This document shows positions 1 through 9,341 of a stretch of 64,000 nucleotides of DNA, one piece after another. Position 1 is the stretch's first letter. Every line of letters starts with the position of its first letter. The notes under the pieces are model-generated. The model was given only the letters and a program-made list of their open reading frames with translations, searched no databases and was not told the DNA's origin. This DNA is from Polyangiaceae bacterium (GTDB lineage: Bacteria; Myxococcota_A; Polyangia; Polyangiales; Polyangiaceae): NCBI GenBank assembly GCA_019637265.1, contig JAHBVY010000003.1:124001-188000 (forward strand), written 5' to 3'. The position numbers and the translations under genes were made by a program.

Positions 1-2884
1 TACCGACGTAGAAGTTCTCCCCCTTCCAGTTCATCTGATAAGCGATGATGGGCTCTTCAGGGCCGGCGCGATGCTTGTAATACTCGAGCATCGTCTCGCG
101 CTGTCCCCAGTGGGGCGCCACGAAGTAGAAGTAGCTGTTCAGGCCCCACGCGGTGAAGAGCAGCGCCACCCCCAGGAGCAGCGCGGTGGCGTGCGGCCGG
201 AGCCAGCGCGAGGCCATCCCGAAGCTCGCCACACCCGCCGCCACCGTGAACCCGGCGAGCGCGCCCCGGAAGTCCAAGCTGTCCGGCCAGGGGCGCTTGT
301 AGTTGTAGGTGAACAGGTGCATCAGCCGCGCCTGCCCCTCGATGTCCCCCTCTTGGGTGGCGATCATGTCGCGCCCCACGAGGAGCACCACGAGCCCCGC
401 CGCGATGGCGATGGCGCCGCCCATCGAGCTCGACAGCGCCGCGGCGCTCCCAGGGGCTGGCGGCTCCCGACGCGCTCCGAACGCGAGCACCGCGAGGGTG
501 AACACCGCGGCCGCCGTGAGCGCGACCGCCACGGCGCCGACCGGGTTCGCTGCGACGACCTCACCGTTGACCACCTGCCCCGTGATTCCGCCCGGAAACA
601 GCAAGATCCCAGCGTAACAGGCGAGCAGCGCCGCCGCGCCCATGGTGACGAAGTAGGGCCCCGCGGCGCGCGCCTTGAGCGGCCCAGCTGGCCGCCCCCC
701 TGGCGAGGCCACGTCACCTGACCAAAGCCGCGCCACCACCACCCCCGTGAGCATCGCGATGGGAGGCACCACCGGCAGGATGTAGTGGTGAAACTTGGTG
801 AGGGTGATGTTGAACATCCCGAACCCGGCGATGAACCACATCGCGAGCAGCACCAGCCCGTCGTTCTTCAGGCGTGCGTCGTGGTCAGGGCGCCTGGCCC
901 ACCACACCAGCCCCGCCGCCGCGAGCCCCGTCCAGGGGAAGAGGCCATAGCCTAGCTGCCAAATATAGTAGCGGAAGGAGACGTCATCCCCCGAGTTCGT
1001 GTCGTGCACGTGCACGAACGCCCGCTTGAACATGTCGTGGAAAATCAGGCGATCCGTGAACGGGGCGCCGTGACGCAGGTACATCTGCACGTACCAGGGC
1101 ATCGCCACCACGAGCGTCAGGACAACGAACCAGGGTAGCCCCATGTGGCGCAGCAAGGACCAGCGCCGTGTGACCACGATGTAAGCCGCGATGGTGGCGA
1201 GCGGCAGCACCAACCCCGGCGCGCCCTTGGCCATGGCGCTGAGCGCCGTCATCAGCCACGCCGCGAGGAAATACAGGCGCACCAGCCGGCGCTCCTTGCG
1301 GAGCCACACCAGCATCACCATCAGGCAGACAGCCCACGCCAGCGCCAGCACGGCGGGCTGCAGCCACGGCTGACCGTACACCGGCAGCGCCTTGTGACAG
1401 CCCTGGTTACCTGGCAGCCCACAATTGCCTCCGCCCGAGCCCGCGCTGAAGTGGTCGAGGTGCGCGACGAAGCCAGCGCCCGGCCCCTCCGTGATCAACG
1501 TGAGGTTGCGGCTCACCAAGTAGAGGATCTGCGGGAGCGCCAGCATCAGCACCGCGCCGAACAAGAGGTGCCAGGCGTTCAGCGTGATGCGGGCGCTCCC
1601 CAGGCGGAGCGTGTAGTCCTGCGCGAGCTGGTCTTCCTTCGCGTGCACCGCGAGCAGCAAGAAGCCCATCGCCGCCGCCAGGGGACCGACATACGGCATG
1701 TCGGTCATCGTCTGGTGGCTGAGGAAGAACCAGTAAGGGGTGCTGATGAGTATCAGCGCCCCGAACAGCGCCGCGCGCCGCCCCGCGGCCGCCACCATCC
1801 CGCGGTACAGCACGTACACGCCGAGCAGCGACACCAAGAACACCGGCATCCGCGCGGCCCACTCCGGCTGAGGGAAGCGGCCGCTCGCGATGGAGGCGAT
1901 CATGCGGTCGGGCTCCACCTGCACGCCGAGCGCGCTGAAGCTCAGGCCCTGGAGCCAAAAATCGAAGATGGGCTTGGACCAGAACCAGCCATCTTGCGCC
2001 CACCACAGCGAGATCCAATCGTCCCGCACCAGCATCTCGCGCGCGACCTCGCCGTAGTGGGTCTCCCACGGGTCGATCAGCGAGAAGGAGCCGAGCAGCG
2101 GCAAGTAGAGCAGCGACGTGATCGCGATCAGCCAGAAGCCGTGGCGCTGTAGTAGGCCCCGCGGCGCGCCCGCTTCATCCACCTGCCACAGGCCGATGGC
2201 GCGCCCCACGCGGTAAACGCACACCACGAGCCACAGCGACGCCGACGTGATGGTGAGCGCCGCGAGTAAGATTTGCTGACTACTGGCGCCTGGCTTGAAC
2301 ATCAAGGCGCCAGCCACCGCCAGCTTGAGCAGCGCCACCCACACCACGATCGCGGCCCCCAGCTCGACCAAGCGCGCCCAAGGCGTACCACTCGACTTGG
2401 GATCGAGATGGGGCTTGGCGAGTCCATCGTCAGATGACGTGACTGAGCTATTCGAGCTGCCTTGCGGCCAGATGAGGCCGCTAACCAGATCGAGTACCCA
2501 AGACAGCACCCTGAGCACCTCGAGCACCCCAAACGACGCCATGAGCACCCCAAGGGCGCCGAGCGGCACCCCGAAGGTGCCGAAGCGTCGATCGGCCGCC
2601 ATCAGGATCAGCGTGAGCGCGCCGCCCCCCAAGGTGAGCAGCACGCCGCGTAGGTAGACCAGGAGCCAGGACACGGCTTGAGCCCAAGACTCGGGGGGTG
2701 CAGCCTTGGCCTGCGAAGCCGCGGCGCCACCTGCCGGGCTCAGCCCGGCGTCTGCCGAGCCAGCCGCCTCGCTGCCTGCCTCTGCGGCCTCGTCGACGCC
2801 CGTCTGTGAGCCTGCGCCCTCAGTCTCCGCCGGGTCCGCCTCGGACCCTGAGGCGGATCCTTGCTCGCTCTTACCGTCCGTCAC
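1..2884 (-). CDS. GT39/ArnT-like membrane glycosyltransferase (3' end outside window)
   Basis: Polytopic GT-C fold glycosyltransferase, expected to move a sugar from a polyprenyl-phosphate donor onto an envelope acceptor on the periplasmic face. The frame is open from a GTG at 2884 (AGGTGAG eight bases upstream, in-frame stop just before it) to the window edge, so about 961 codons are visible and the C-terminus is missing. The first ~65 residues are a Ser/Ala/Glu-rich disordered segment, then several hydrophobic helices precede the catalytic part. The first large periplasmic loop reads DPWETHYGEVAREM, the acidic metal/substrate loop typical of ArnT/PMT-type enzymes, followed by WSKPIFDFWLQ. 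Further on HGAPFTDRLIFHDMFKR is another conserved stretch. The long N-terminal extension is unusual. Substrate cannot be told from the sequence. Confidence 0.85.
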   Translation of the reverse strand, partial: MTDGKSEQGSASGSEADPAETEGAGSQTGVDEAAEAGSEAAGSADAGLSPAGGAAASQAKAAPPESWAQAVSWLLVYLRGVLLTLGGGALTLILMAADRRFGTFGVPLGALGVLMASFGVLEVLRVLSWVLDLVSGLIWPQGSSNSSVTSSDDGLAKPHLDPKSSGTPWARLVELGAAIVVWVALLKLAVAGALMFKPGASSQQILLAALTITSASLWLVVCVYRVGRAIGLWQVDEAGAPRGLLQRHGFWLIAITSLLYLPLLGSFSLIDPWETHYGEVAREMLVRDDWISLWWAQDGWFWSKPIFDFWLQGLSFSALGVQVEPDRMIASIASGRFPQPEWAARMPVFLVSLLGVYVLYRGMVAAAGRRAALFGALILISTPYWFFLSHQTMTDMPYVGPLAAAMGFLLLAVHAKEDQLAQDYTLRLGSARITLNAWHLLFGAVLMLALPQILYLVSRNLTLITEGPGAGFVAHLDHFSAGSGGGNCGLPGNQGCHKALPVYGQPWLQPAVLALAWAVCLMVMLVWLRKERRLVRLYFLAAWLMTALSAMAKGAPGLVLPLATIAAYIVVTRRWSLLRHMGLPWFVVLTLVVAMPWYVQMYLRHGAPFTDRLIFHDMFKRAFVHVHDTNSGDDVSFRYYIWQLGYGLFPWTGLAAAGLVWWARRPDHDARLKNDGLVLLAMWFIAGFGMFNITLTKFHHYILPVVPPIAMLTGVVVARLWSGDVASPGGRPAGPLKARAAGPYFVTMGAAALLACYAGILLFPGGITGQVVNGEVVAANPVGAVAVALTAAAVFTLAVLAFGARREPPAPGSAAALSSSMGGAIAIAAGLVVLLVGRDMIATQEGDIEGQARLMHLFTYNYKRPWPDSLDFRGALAGFTVAAGVASFGMASRWLRPHATALLLGVALLFTAWGLNSYFYFVAPHWGQRETMLEYYKHRAGPEEPIIAYQMNWKGENFYVG

Positions 2885-2902
2885 GCGCGTTGCTCACCTG
2901 TG

Positions 2903-2939
2903 AAGTGCGGTGGCTGTCTACCAAAAAGCCACCGCACTT
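2903..2939. terminator. Perfect 13-bp inverted repeat, terminator-like
   Basis: AAGTGCGGTGGCT at 2903-2915 pairs perfectly with AGCCACCGCACTT at 2927-2939 around an 11-base loop. It lies between the stop of the M81 peptidase gene (2957) and the GTG of the glycosyltransferase gene (2884), both read leftwards. No T-run follows on the minus strand, so it could be a terminator, an attenuator or an mRNA-stabilising stem. Confidence 0.6.
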
Positions 2940-2956
2940 TCTATGGGAGCCACGGG

Positions 2957-4747
2957 TCAGGCGGCGCCTTCGGCGCTCACGTTCTCCGTTGGGAGTGGCT
3001 TCGCTTGTTGACGCACGCGGCGTCCTAGCAGCTTTCGTAGCGCGCGGTCTCCCTCGCGCCAGTCGCTCGGGTTCGACGCGGGGTACATCGGGATGGCGTA
3101 GGGCCCCTGGCGCACCCGCTCGAGGCTGGTGGCGCCGCCGCTCACCACCGGCAGGTGGCTGAACGAGATGTGCGAGTAGAACATCCGGTAGTGGAAGAAG
3201 TTCTTCTGCACCAGCACCTCCGCGCGCCGTGGGTCGAGCCCCAGCTCGCGCCAGAACCGCGGGCTGATCGGCAGCGGCCCCTGGTCTGAGATAGCCACGT
3301 GGAAAAGTGTCTGCTCGTGGCGCGCTCCGGCGTCGCGCGGCTCGGCTCCGGTGCCCTGCGCCTCACGACTCACACCACCCGAGTCGGCCTGACTTGCGAT
3401 CGCGTCCCCCGTATCGCCTCGCAGCACATCGAGCCGCACCAGGCGCCCGAAGTCGCTGTCGTGCCTCGCCGCCACCCGCGCGGTGAGCGGCACCTCCGGC
3501 TGATGGTAGCCCGGCGTGCCGCGCAGCGTGACGTGGTGCAGCGACTCGAGCGGCGCGCTCCAGAGCTGCTCCACCAGCCGCGGGTCGTGCACCGGGACGT
3601 AAGCGCGCGGCGGCGCGGCGCTCTCGGCGAGCGCCTTCACGAGCTGCGTGTTGCCGCCCGGCGCGCCGGCGCCGACGATGTCATCCACGTCCACCCAGGT
3701 GACGGGCCCCAGCTTCCCGAGCCGGCTCTCGCGGGTGGCGTCGATCGCCTCCTTCGCAGAGAGCAAGGCGGGCAGCGGCGCCTCACGCTGCGCCCAGGCG
3801 AGGTCCGCCAGCTCTTCTGCCAAGCGCGCCGCGAGATCCGGATCGCCATCGGTGCACACGTGCGCCGCCCAGCCGAGGTTATCCGCGCTGGTGTAAGGGT
3901 GCACCATGAACAGGCTCGCGCTCAGCACGCGCGGGTCATCCTCCAGGCGCCGCATGGCGCGGAACACGCCGCGCATCGGCGCCAGGAAATCGATGGTCAT
4001 GCCGCCGCCCAGCACCATCGGCAGCTTGCGCCAGGCGTGCACCGGCGCGCACTGCCCGCGCAGCGCGCGGATCAGGCGATTTCCCGCACGGAAACCAGTA
4101 GGAGCTAGATCCCAGTGCGGGTTGGTGCGGTAGGCCACCAGGATGTCCACCGGGTCGATGAGCGGCGCCGCGAAGTTGGCGTGGAGGTCGTAGCTCACCG
4201 CGATGCGCGCCTCCTCACCGACGATCTCGCGCGCCCGCTCGAGGATGACGCCCTCCGGCGACTCCGCGAGCCCCTCCACCTCCATCGAGCCGTGGAGCGC
4301 CAGGTACACGCCATCGAGCGGGCCCGCCTGCTCGAGCCGCCCGAGCAGCTCGCTCAAGAGCCAGTCGAAGCACTCGCGCGTGAGCGGGCCGCCCGGCACG
4401 GCCAGCGACGAGCTGAGCGGCACCGTCTCCACGTCGCCCGCCATCGCCGCGGCTTGGCGGAAGCCCGAGAGCTCCGCGTGCGCCATGTAGCCCGCGAGCT
4501 CTTTGCCCTCGAGCGAGGTGGCCTCGTGCAGCGCTTCATCACACACGTGGTGCATGCGCGTGAAGTCGCCTTGGGTCGCGGTGACCGGCGAGTAAGTGTT
4601 TGCCTCGTGGAAAATACGCCCGTAGGCGACGCGGAGCGGCCGGCCGCCCCTCCCCAGGCGCTCGGGCCCGCCCGCCATCCGAGCCCCGAGGAGATCCGCC
4701 GCGCGCTGGGTCAGCGCCCGCCGCGCCCGTGACATCAGCGTGCTCAC
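2957..4747 (-). CDS. M81 family metallopeptidase (MlrC/microcystinase C-like)
   Basis: Metal-dependent hydrolase of the M81 family, whose founding member MlrC cleaves linearised microcystin; other members act on small or unusual peptides. The 596-residue product shows family motifs in order: GRIFHEANTYSP (H47/E48), LALHGSM, SYDLHANF and YRTNPHWD, which hold the usual metal-ligand His, Asp and Glu residues. The DUF1485-type C-terminal half follows, with a low-complexity insert of about 35 residues (around GDAIASQADSGG). I start at the GTG at 4747 because its GTGA overlaps the TGA stop of the upstream gene; an ATG at 4735 is the alternative. Longer upstream extension is only a shadow of that gene. 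Third gene of an overlapping operon with a TetR regulator and a PLP enzyme. Substrate unknown. Confidence 0.85.
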   Translation of the reverse strand: MSTLMSRARRALTQRAADLLGARMAGGPERLGRGGRPLRVAYGRIFHEANTYSPVTATQGDFTRMHHVCDEALHEATSLEGKELAGYMAHAELSGFRQAAAMAGDVETVPLSSSLAVPGGPLTRECFDWLLSELLGRLEQAGPLDGVYLALHGSMEVEGLAESPEGVILERAREIVGEEARIAVSYDLHANFAAPLIDPVDILVAYRTNPHWDLAPTGFRAGNRLIRALRGQCAPVHAWRKLPMVLGGGMTIDFLAPMRGVFRAMRRLEDDPRVLSASLFMVHPYTSADNLGWAAHVCTDGDPDLAARLAEELADLAWAQREAPLPALLSAKEAIDATRESRLGKLGPVTWVDVDDIVGAGAPGGNTQLVKALAESAAPPRAYVPVHDPRLVEQLWSAPLESLHHVTLRGTPGYHQPEVPLTARVAARHDSDFGRLVRLDVLRGDTGDAIASQADSGGVSREAQGTGAEPRDAGARHEQTLFHVAISDQGPLPISPRFWRELGLDPRRAEVLVQKNFFHYRMFYSHISFSHLPVVSGGATSLERVRQGPYAIPMYPASNPSDWREGDRALRKLLGRRVRQQAKPLPTENVSAEGAA

Positions 4748-6168
4748 GAGAACAGCTCCCCAATGAAGGTGATCAGGAGCTGCTCGCGAGTCGCTGGCGG
4801 CGCGGCGTTCAGCAGGCGGTGGATGGTGGCGGCGCGCCCCGGCAGCTGCCCATCGGCGATCCCGAGCTCGCTCATCAGCACGCCCGCGTCGAGGCCAGAC
4901 TCCCCGTTGCCCAACACCTCCAGCATGGCGACGACCTGCGGGTTCGGCGGGGTGGTCTTGGGCAAGTCGACGAGGCTTGCTGATAAATCGGCGGCGAAGG
5001 CCGAGGCGTGGGCGGCGTTGCCCGGGTCCAGCGTGAGGTGGATATGAGCAGGCGAGCTGCCGAATGCGTACGTCGGCTGCACGTGCCAACCGCGCTCCGT
5101 CAGGCGATCGGCCAGCTCGAAGACGTCACCCTCCTTGGTGGTGAAGGCCAGCAGGTTCGCGTCGGGGCGCGCGAGCAGCCTGAGCTCGGGCTCACGCTCG
5201 ATGTGCTCCGCGAGCTCGAGGGTGGCGGCCCACATCGCGGCCACCCGCTCCCGATAGCCCGCGCGTCCCAGGTGCTGGAGCAGCGCGTAGGCGGCGCCCA
5301 TCGCGGCGACCGACTTGGAGCCCAAGGTAGTCGAGTTGACGATCGAGTAGCCGGTCCAAGTAGCGCAGGCGTAATACTGCGCGTCGCGGAGCGCTCGGGT
5401 GCGCTGGAGCACCACCGAGATCCCCTTCGGCGCGAAGCCATATTTGTGGAGGTCCATCGAGATGCTGGTCACCCCCGGCACCTCGAAGTCGAACGCCGGC
5501 AGCGCCACGCCGTTCTCCTTCATGAACGGCAAGAGGCACCCACCCACGCAGGCGTCCACGTGCATCAGCGCGCCGTGCTCCTTCGTCAACGCCGCGAGCT
5601 CACTGATAGGATCCACCACGCCGTGGGCGTAGCTCGGCGCCGAGCCCACGATCAGGATCACGTCCTTCGTCAGCTTGCTCCGCGCGTCCTCCACATCCGC
5701 GCGGAAATGATCGTCCACCTTGAACAGGCGCGCCTCGACCCCCAGGTAGTGCGCTGCCTTGTGGAAACAGGCGTGCGCCGTCTCCGGCAGCAGCATCACG
5801 GGGCGCGTGACCTCGGGCCTGTTTCGCCGCGAGTAGTCGCGCGCCGCCTTCACGGCCAGCATCACGCTCTCGGTGCCGCCCGCGGTGGCGGTGGCGACGG
5901 CGCCCTCCGGGGCGTGCATCAGCTCCAGGCAGGCCTTGGTCACGCCGTTCTCGATTTTCCGCGCGGAAGGGTACACCGTGGGGTCGAGCCCGTTGATGGT
6001 CATGCAGCTGGCGAAGGCCTCACGCGCCAGGTCACGCAGCTCGTCCCCTGCGTCGTACACGAAGGCGAAGGCGCGGCCATCGCTCTTCAAGTCTTGCTGC
6101 TTGCTCTCGGTGAGCTCCGCGAGCACCTCCGCACGCCCTCTGCCCTTGTCTGGAAACGCCTGTGTCAT
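4744..6168 (-). CDS. PLP-dependent group II decarboxylase / sphingosine-1-phosphate lyase-like protein
   Basis: Fold-type I PLP enzyme of the group II decarboxylase family, closest in style to sphingosine-phosphate lyases and bacterial aspartate/glutamate decarboxylases. In the 474-residue product, K242 within SMDLHKYGFAPKG is the Schiff-base lysine, H132 (ETAHACFHKAA) should stack on the cofactor ring and D205 (HVDACVGG) should contact the pyridine nitrogen; ATAGGTESVMLA near residue 95 is the phosphate-binding loop. Start ATG 6168 has GGGAGGA five bases upstream and overlaps the stop of the tetR gene (ATGA). It in turn overlaps the downstream M81 gene by 4 bp, so the three are probably translationally coupled. 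C-terminal ~70 residues after the PLP domain are a helical extension. A lyase acting on a phosphorylated amine or amino acid is a guess; the reaction is not defined by sequence alone. Confidence 0.82.
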   Translation of the reverse strand: MTQAFPDKGRGRAEVLAELTESKQQDLKSDGRAFAFVYDAGDELRDLAREAFASCMTINGLDPTVYPSARKIENGVTKACLELMHAPEGAVATATAGGTESVMLAVKAARDYSRRNRPEVTRPVMLLPETAHACFHKAAHYLGVEARLFKVDDHFRADVEDARSKLTKDVILIVGSAPSYAHGVVDPISELAALTKEHGALMHVDACVGGCLLPFMKENGVALPAFDFEVPGVTSISMDLHKYGFAPKGISVVLQRTRALRDAQYYACATWTGYSIVNSTTLGSKSVAAMGAAYALLQHLGRAGYRERVAAMWAATLELAEHIEREPELRLLARPDANLLAFTTKEGDVFELADRLTERGWHVQPTYAFGSSPAHIHLTLDPGNAAHASAFAADLSASLVDLPKTTPPNPQVVAMLEVLGNGESGLDAGVLMSELGIADGQLPGRAATIHRLLNAAPPATREQLLITFIGELFS

Positions 6169-6770
6169 CGGTCCTCCCAATCTTTCAACCTGAGCGGGCA
6201 GAGCACCCGCTCCCAAACCATGTCGTGAATGGGCCCGAGCTCGAGCCCCGTCATCACCCGCTGCACCATCAGCCCGTCGATCAACGCCCGCACCAGCGAC
6301 ACCAGCGACTCCGCGTCGCAGGGCGCCACCACGCCGCGCCGCATGCCCTCGCGGAGCCGCGCGGCCATCGCCTGGCGCTGCGCCTCGAACACCTGGTTAC
6401 CCACCGCGATGATCTGGCTCATGCGCGCGCCGCCGAGCGTCGCGATCGTCTGGCTCAAGAACAAGAGCCGCGTCTCATTCCCACGATGAAACGCGTGCAC
6501 CGCCTGGAGCTGGGCATAGAGCCTGTCTATGGGGTGCTCATGCCGCTCCACCCGCTCCATCACGAACAGCGCCTGCGCGCTCAGCAAGTCCTCCAGCGCG
6601 CTCTCGGCGATGTGGGCCCGCGACGGGAAGTGGTACAGCAGGGTGGACCGCTTCAACCCCAGCGCCTCGGCCAGCTGCGCCATCGGCAGCTCCAGCCCCT
6701 GCTCTTGCAGCACCACGGCGGCACGGCGCGCCAACGCGCGTCGCTTCTCGGGTTCAGGTGGACGAGCCAT
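6165..6770 (-). CDS. TetR/AcrR family transcriptional regulator
   Basis: One-component regulator of 201 residues. The N-terminal DNA-binding helix-turn-helix is clear (MAQLAEALGLKRSTLLYHFPSR, about residues 30-52), with the YHF signature of TetR proteins. The C-terminal half is an all-helical ligand-binding domain with no recognisable specificity. Start ATG 6770 (MARPPEPEKRR); the open frame continues upstream but that part is non-coding promoter sequence. The stop overlaps the ATG of the PLP enzyme by ATGA, so the regulator is first gene of the operon and probably autoregulates it from the palindromic region immediately upstream. Ligand is likely the substrate of the downstream enzymes (inference). 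Confidence 0.88.
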   Translation of the reverse strand: MARPPEPEKRRALARRAAVVLQEQGLELPMAQLAEALGLKRSTLLYHFPSRAHIAESALEDLLSAQALFVMERVERHEHPIDRLYAQLQAVHAFHRGNETRLLFLSQTIATLGGARMSQIIAVGNQVFEAQRQAMAARLREGMRRGVVAPCDAESLVSLVRALIDGLMVQRVMTGLELGPIHDMVWERVLCPLRLKDWEDR

Positions 6771-6773
6771 TAG

Positions 6774-6806
6774 CTGACAAACCGTCAAATAACAGTTACC
6801 TGACAG
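6774..6806. promoter_or_regulatory. Candidate TetR operator/promoter
   Basis: Directly upstream of the tetR start lie TGAC-AAACC-GTCA (6775-6787), the perfect palindrome TAAC-A-GTTA (6790-6798) and a second CTGACAG (6800-6806) that repeats the first CTGACA. On the minus strand TTGACG is present and could act as a -35 element. The dense symmetry 5-35 bp before the start codon suits TetR binding; no footprint evidence exists. Confidence 0.45.
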
Positions 6807-6870
6807 AACGCCAGGAAAAAGCGCACCCCCAGGCGCCATGTCGCACCCAAGGCCCCCAACCGCGCCCGCG

Positions 6871-9135
6871 CTACGGCGCGTACGGCACTTCCACCGCGAG
6901 CCATAGGGGGCGGAAGTCGGCGGAGAGTGACAGCGCGCCGCTCGAGCGGGCTGAGAGGCCGAGGTCTGCCGAGCGGATCCCGAGCACGCCGCGGCGCAGC
7001 AGCTTGGCGGCGCTGCCGCCGACCTTCGCCGTGAGCGCGGCCTCCGTGGGTTGACCGCGCTTCGAGATCGCGGTGAGGCAGGCGGCGTCGCCACGGCACG
7101 CGGCCTTCTGCGGCAGCCGCCCGAGCTCGGTCACCCACAGGGCGCGCCAGGTGTCGACCAGCGCCGTCGGTCCGCTGCGCTCCTTCAGCTTGGCGAGGTA
7201 CTCGGCGCGCTCCTTCGCGTCGCGCGTGCCGCGCGCGCGCAGGATGAGCAGGTAGCTGTGAGCCAGCTCGAGCAGCTCGCGCTCCACGCGGCTCGTGAGC
7301 TTCGGTGGATCGCCGAGCAGCGGCGTGAGCAGCTCTTCGGCGCGCGCGAGCTCACCCCGTGAGGCGAGCACCCCAGCGGCGTCCAGCGCGCCGCGGGCGC
7401 GCAGCTCGAGCGGCACTTGCAGCGATGCCAGGCGCGTGCCGGCGCGCAAGAGCACCTCACCGGTGCGCACGTCGGGCTTCGCGGCGTGCTGGAGCTCCGC
7501 CAGCTCGAGCACCGTGTCGGTGTGATCGGCGCCTTCACCGATCAGGCGCGCGAGGGATGTCGCGCTGGCCTCGATGCCGGGTGCGTCGCTCGCCGCCAGC
7601 GCGGACCAGGCGCTGAGCGCGACCTGCGGGTGGCGGAGCTGCTCGGGGAGGCTCATGGGCAGCGTGGCCAGCACCTCGCGCACATCCGCTTCGCCTGCTG
7701 CGCGCCCCAGCGCGGCGAGGGCGGCGACCGCGGTCCACTCCGCGCGCAGCTCGTCGTCGTCTCCGGCGCAGGGCGCGCAATCAAGCGCCTCCTTCGCCCG
7801 CTGCACGAGCTCCTTCGAGCGCTCCGCGCTGGCGCCCTCCGGGCGCTGCACGGCGTCGGCCAGCACCTCCGCGAACAGCGCCACGTGAGCGACGCGCGGG
7901 GAGGCGCTGGCGCCTTCGCGCGCCACTTGGCTCAGCTCGCCGAGGCGCTTCACGAGCACCTCGCGCGCTGCCTCTTCGGGGAGCGCGGCGACGTCGGTTC
8001 CGTAGAGGAACGGCAGCGCGAAGCGGAGCCCGATGTAGCCCGAGATGGCCTCCGCCTCACGGCCCTTCCCGGAGGCCCAGGCGGTGTCCAGCGCTTCGGT
8101 CATGGCGGCGGTGGCGCGCAGCTGAAACGCCACGCGGCAGAGCAACGGCGTGGCGTGGCGTGGCGGGAGCCCGGGGCAGATGCTGCCCTCTAGCTCGAGG
8201 CGCGCGCGCAGCACCGCCGCTGGGAGCCCCTCCGGGAGCTGAATTTCCGCCGGGAAATCCTTGGCGGCCTGTAGATCTTGAGTGACGAGCAGATCGTCCA
8301 GGCGCTGGGCGGCGCCGCTCGGCCCCGCGGGGTACTTCCCGCTCGCGAGCCGCTCCGCGGCGGCGACCACGGGCAGTGTCTGGCGCCGGAGCTCGCGGGG
8401 GCCGGCGTCCCCCGCTTGGGCCAAGGCGCGCCGCGCCTCGTCTAGATCCCCCGCGCGCGCCGCCCAGCGCGCGTGCTCCAAGGAGCGCGGCGCCGTGGGG
8501 TCGAGCTCGGCCGCCAGGCGGAAGGCGAGGTTGGCGATCGGGGCCTCGCCCAGCGCCTCCGCGGCTTGGCCCACCTGCTGATAGTGATCAGCGGTCAGAA
8601 CGTCTGTCGAAGCCAAGGCGGCGCTCCGCTCACGGAGCCACAGCGCCGCGGCGCGGCGCGCCAGATCGCTCACCACCGGGAGCAGCTCGCGCACCCGCGC
8701 GTCGGCGGTGCCGTGGGTGAGCAGCAAGAGCTCGGCGCCCGCTGGGCTCGTGGCCAGCGTGAGGTGGGCGCGCGGGCTGGCGCCGCCGGCGATCAGGTGG
8801 AGCAGCGGTCGGCGCTCGGGGTAGGGGCCCGCGTCGCTCACCAGCTCGGCTTGCTCCTCGGGTGGGAGCTGCTGCACCAAGTCTTCGAGCGGGGTCCTGA
8901 GCTTCGGGGGCAGCGCCTCGAGCGGCGCGCCTTGGAGCGGCACCTGACGCATCAGCTCGGCGAGCGCTTCGCGCGGGGTCTGGGGCGGCGCGGGGCGCGC
9001 CGGCTCAGGCCGAGCGGGCTCAGGCGTGGCGCTTTGACAGCTCAGGGCGAGCGCGCCGAGGAGTAGCCCAACCCCCCAACCCGTGAGCCCCTTGCGAGGT
9101 GAATGACGGAGCGCACCTCGAGCACCGCGCGACAT
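6871..9135 (-). CDS. Large helical-repeat lipoprotein, function unknown
   Basis: A 754-residue predicted lipoprotein. An N-terminal basic stretch (SRGARGALRHSPRKG) leads into a hydrophobic segment ending LALSCQS, a slightly atypical lipobox, then a Pro/Glu/Arg linker (two PARPEPARP-like units). The rest is Ala/Leu/Glu-rich helical sequence with the look of degenerate TPR or SEL1-type repeats, including paired Cys residues in SICPGLPP, LDCAPCAGD and AACRGDAACL that may form disulfides. I start at ATG 9135 (GGTGGCG upstream); ATG 9147 is possible. It is transcribed away from the S8 protease gene across a 206-bp shared upstream region. No family could be named with confidence. Confidence 0.65.
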   Translation of the reverse strand: MSRGARGALRHSPRKGLTGWGVGLLLGALALSCQSATPEPARPEPARPAPPQTPREALAELMRQVPLQGAPLEALPPKLRTPLEDLVQQLPPEEQAELVSDAGPYPERRPLLHLIAGGASPRAHLTLATSPAGAELLLLTHGTADARVRELLPVVSDLARRAAALWLRERSAALASTDVLTADHYQQVGQAAEALGEAPIANLAFRLAAELDPTAPRSLEHARWAARAGDLDEARRALAQAGDAGPRELRRQTLPVVAAAERLASGKYPAGPSGAAQRLDDLLVTQDLQAAKDFPAEIQLPEGLPAAVLRARLELEGSICPGLPPRHATPLLCRVAFQLRATAAMTEALDTAWASGKGREAEAISGYIGLRFALPFLYGTDVAALPEEAAREVLVKRLGELSQVAREGASASPRVAHVALFAEVLADAVQRPEGASAERSKELVQRAKEALDCAPCAGDDDELRAEWTAVAALAALGRAAGEADVREVLATLPMSLPEQLRHPQVALSAWSALAASDAPGIEASATSLARLIGEGADHTDTVLELAELQHAAKPDVRTGEVLLRAGTRLASLQVPLELRARGALDAAGVLASRGELARAEELLTPLLGDPPKLTSRVERELLELAHSYLLILRARGTRDAKERAEYLAKLKERSGPTALVDTWRALWVTELGRLPQKAACRGDAACLTAISKRGQPTEAALTAKVGGSAAKLLRRGVLGIRSADLGLSARSSGALSLSADFRPLWLAVEVPYAP

Positions 9136-9341
9136 GGGCGCCACCATACACCGAGCTGGCGCGGGAGTGCTCGCGTGGCGCTCGCCTGCCCGACTCGCGG
9201 TGAGGCGCGGCGCCGACCGGGCTTGGCCAGCGGCTACGAAACGCTGGGTGGAAAGCTGCGGTGTCACCAGAGCCCCTGGCGGGGAGGGTCGAGTCCGCTT
9301 CTCGGCGCCTCGAGCGAGCGGTAGCGTCGCGCGCGAGACCG

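Noticed and set aside
71..721. Plus-strand frame over the glycosyltransferase gene
   Set aside because: The minus frame is open throughout with GT39 motifs; the plus product is Arg/His/Pro rich.
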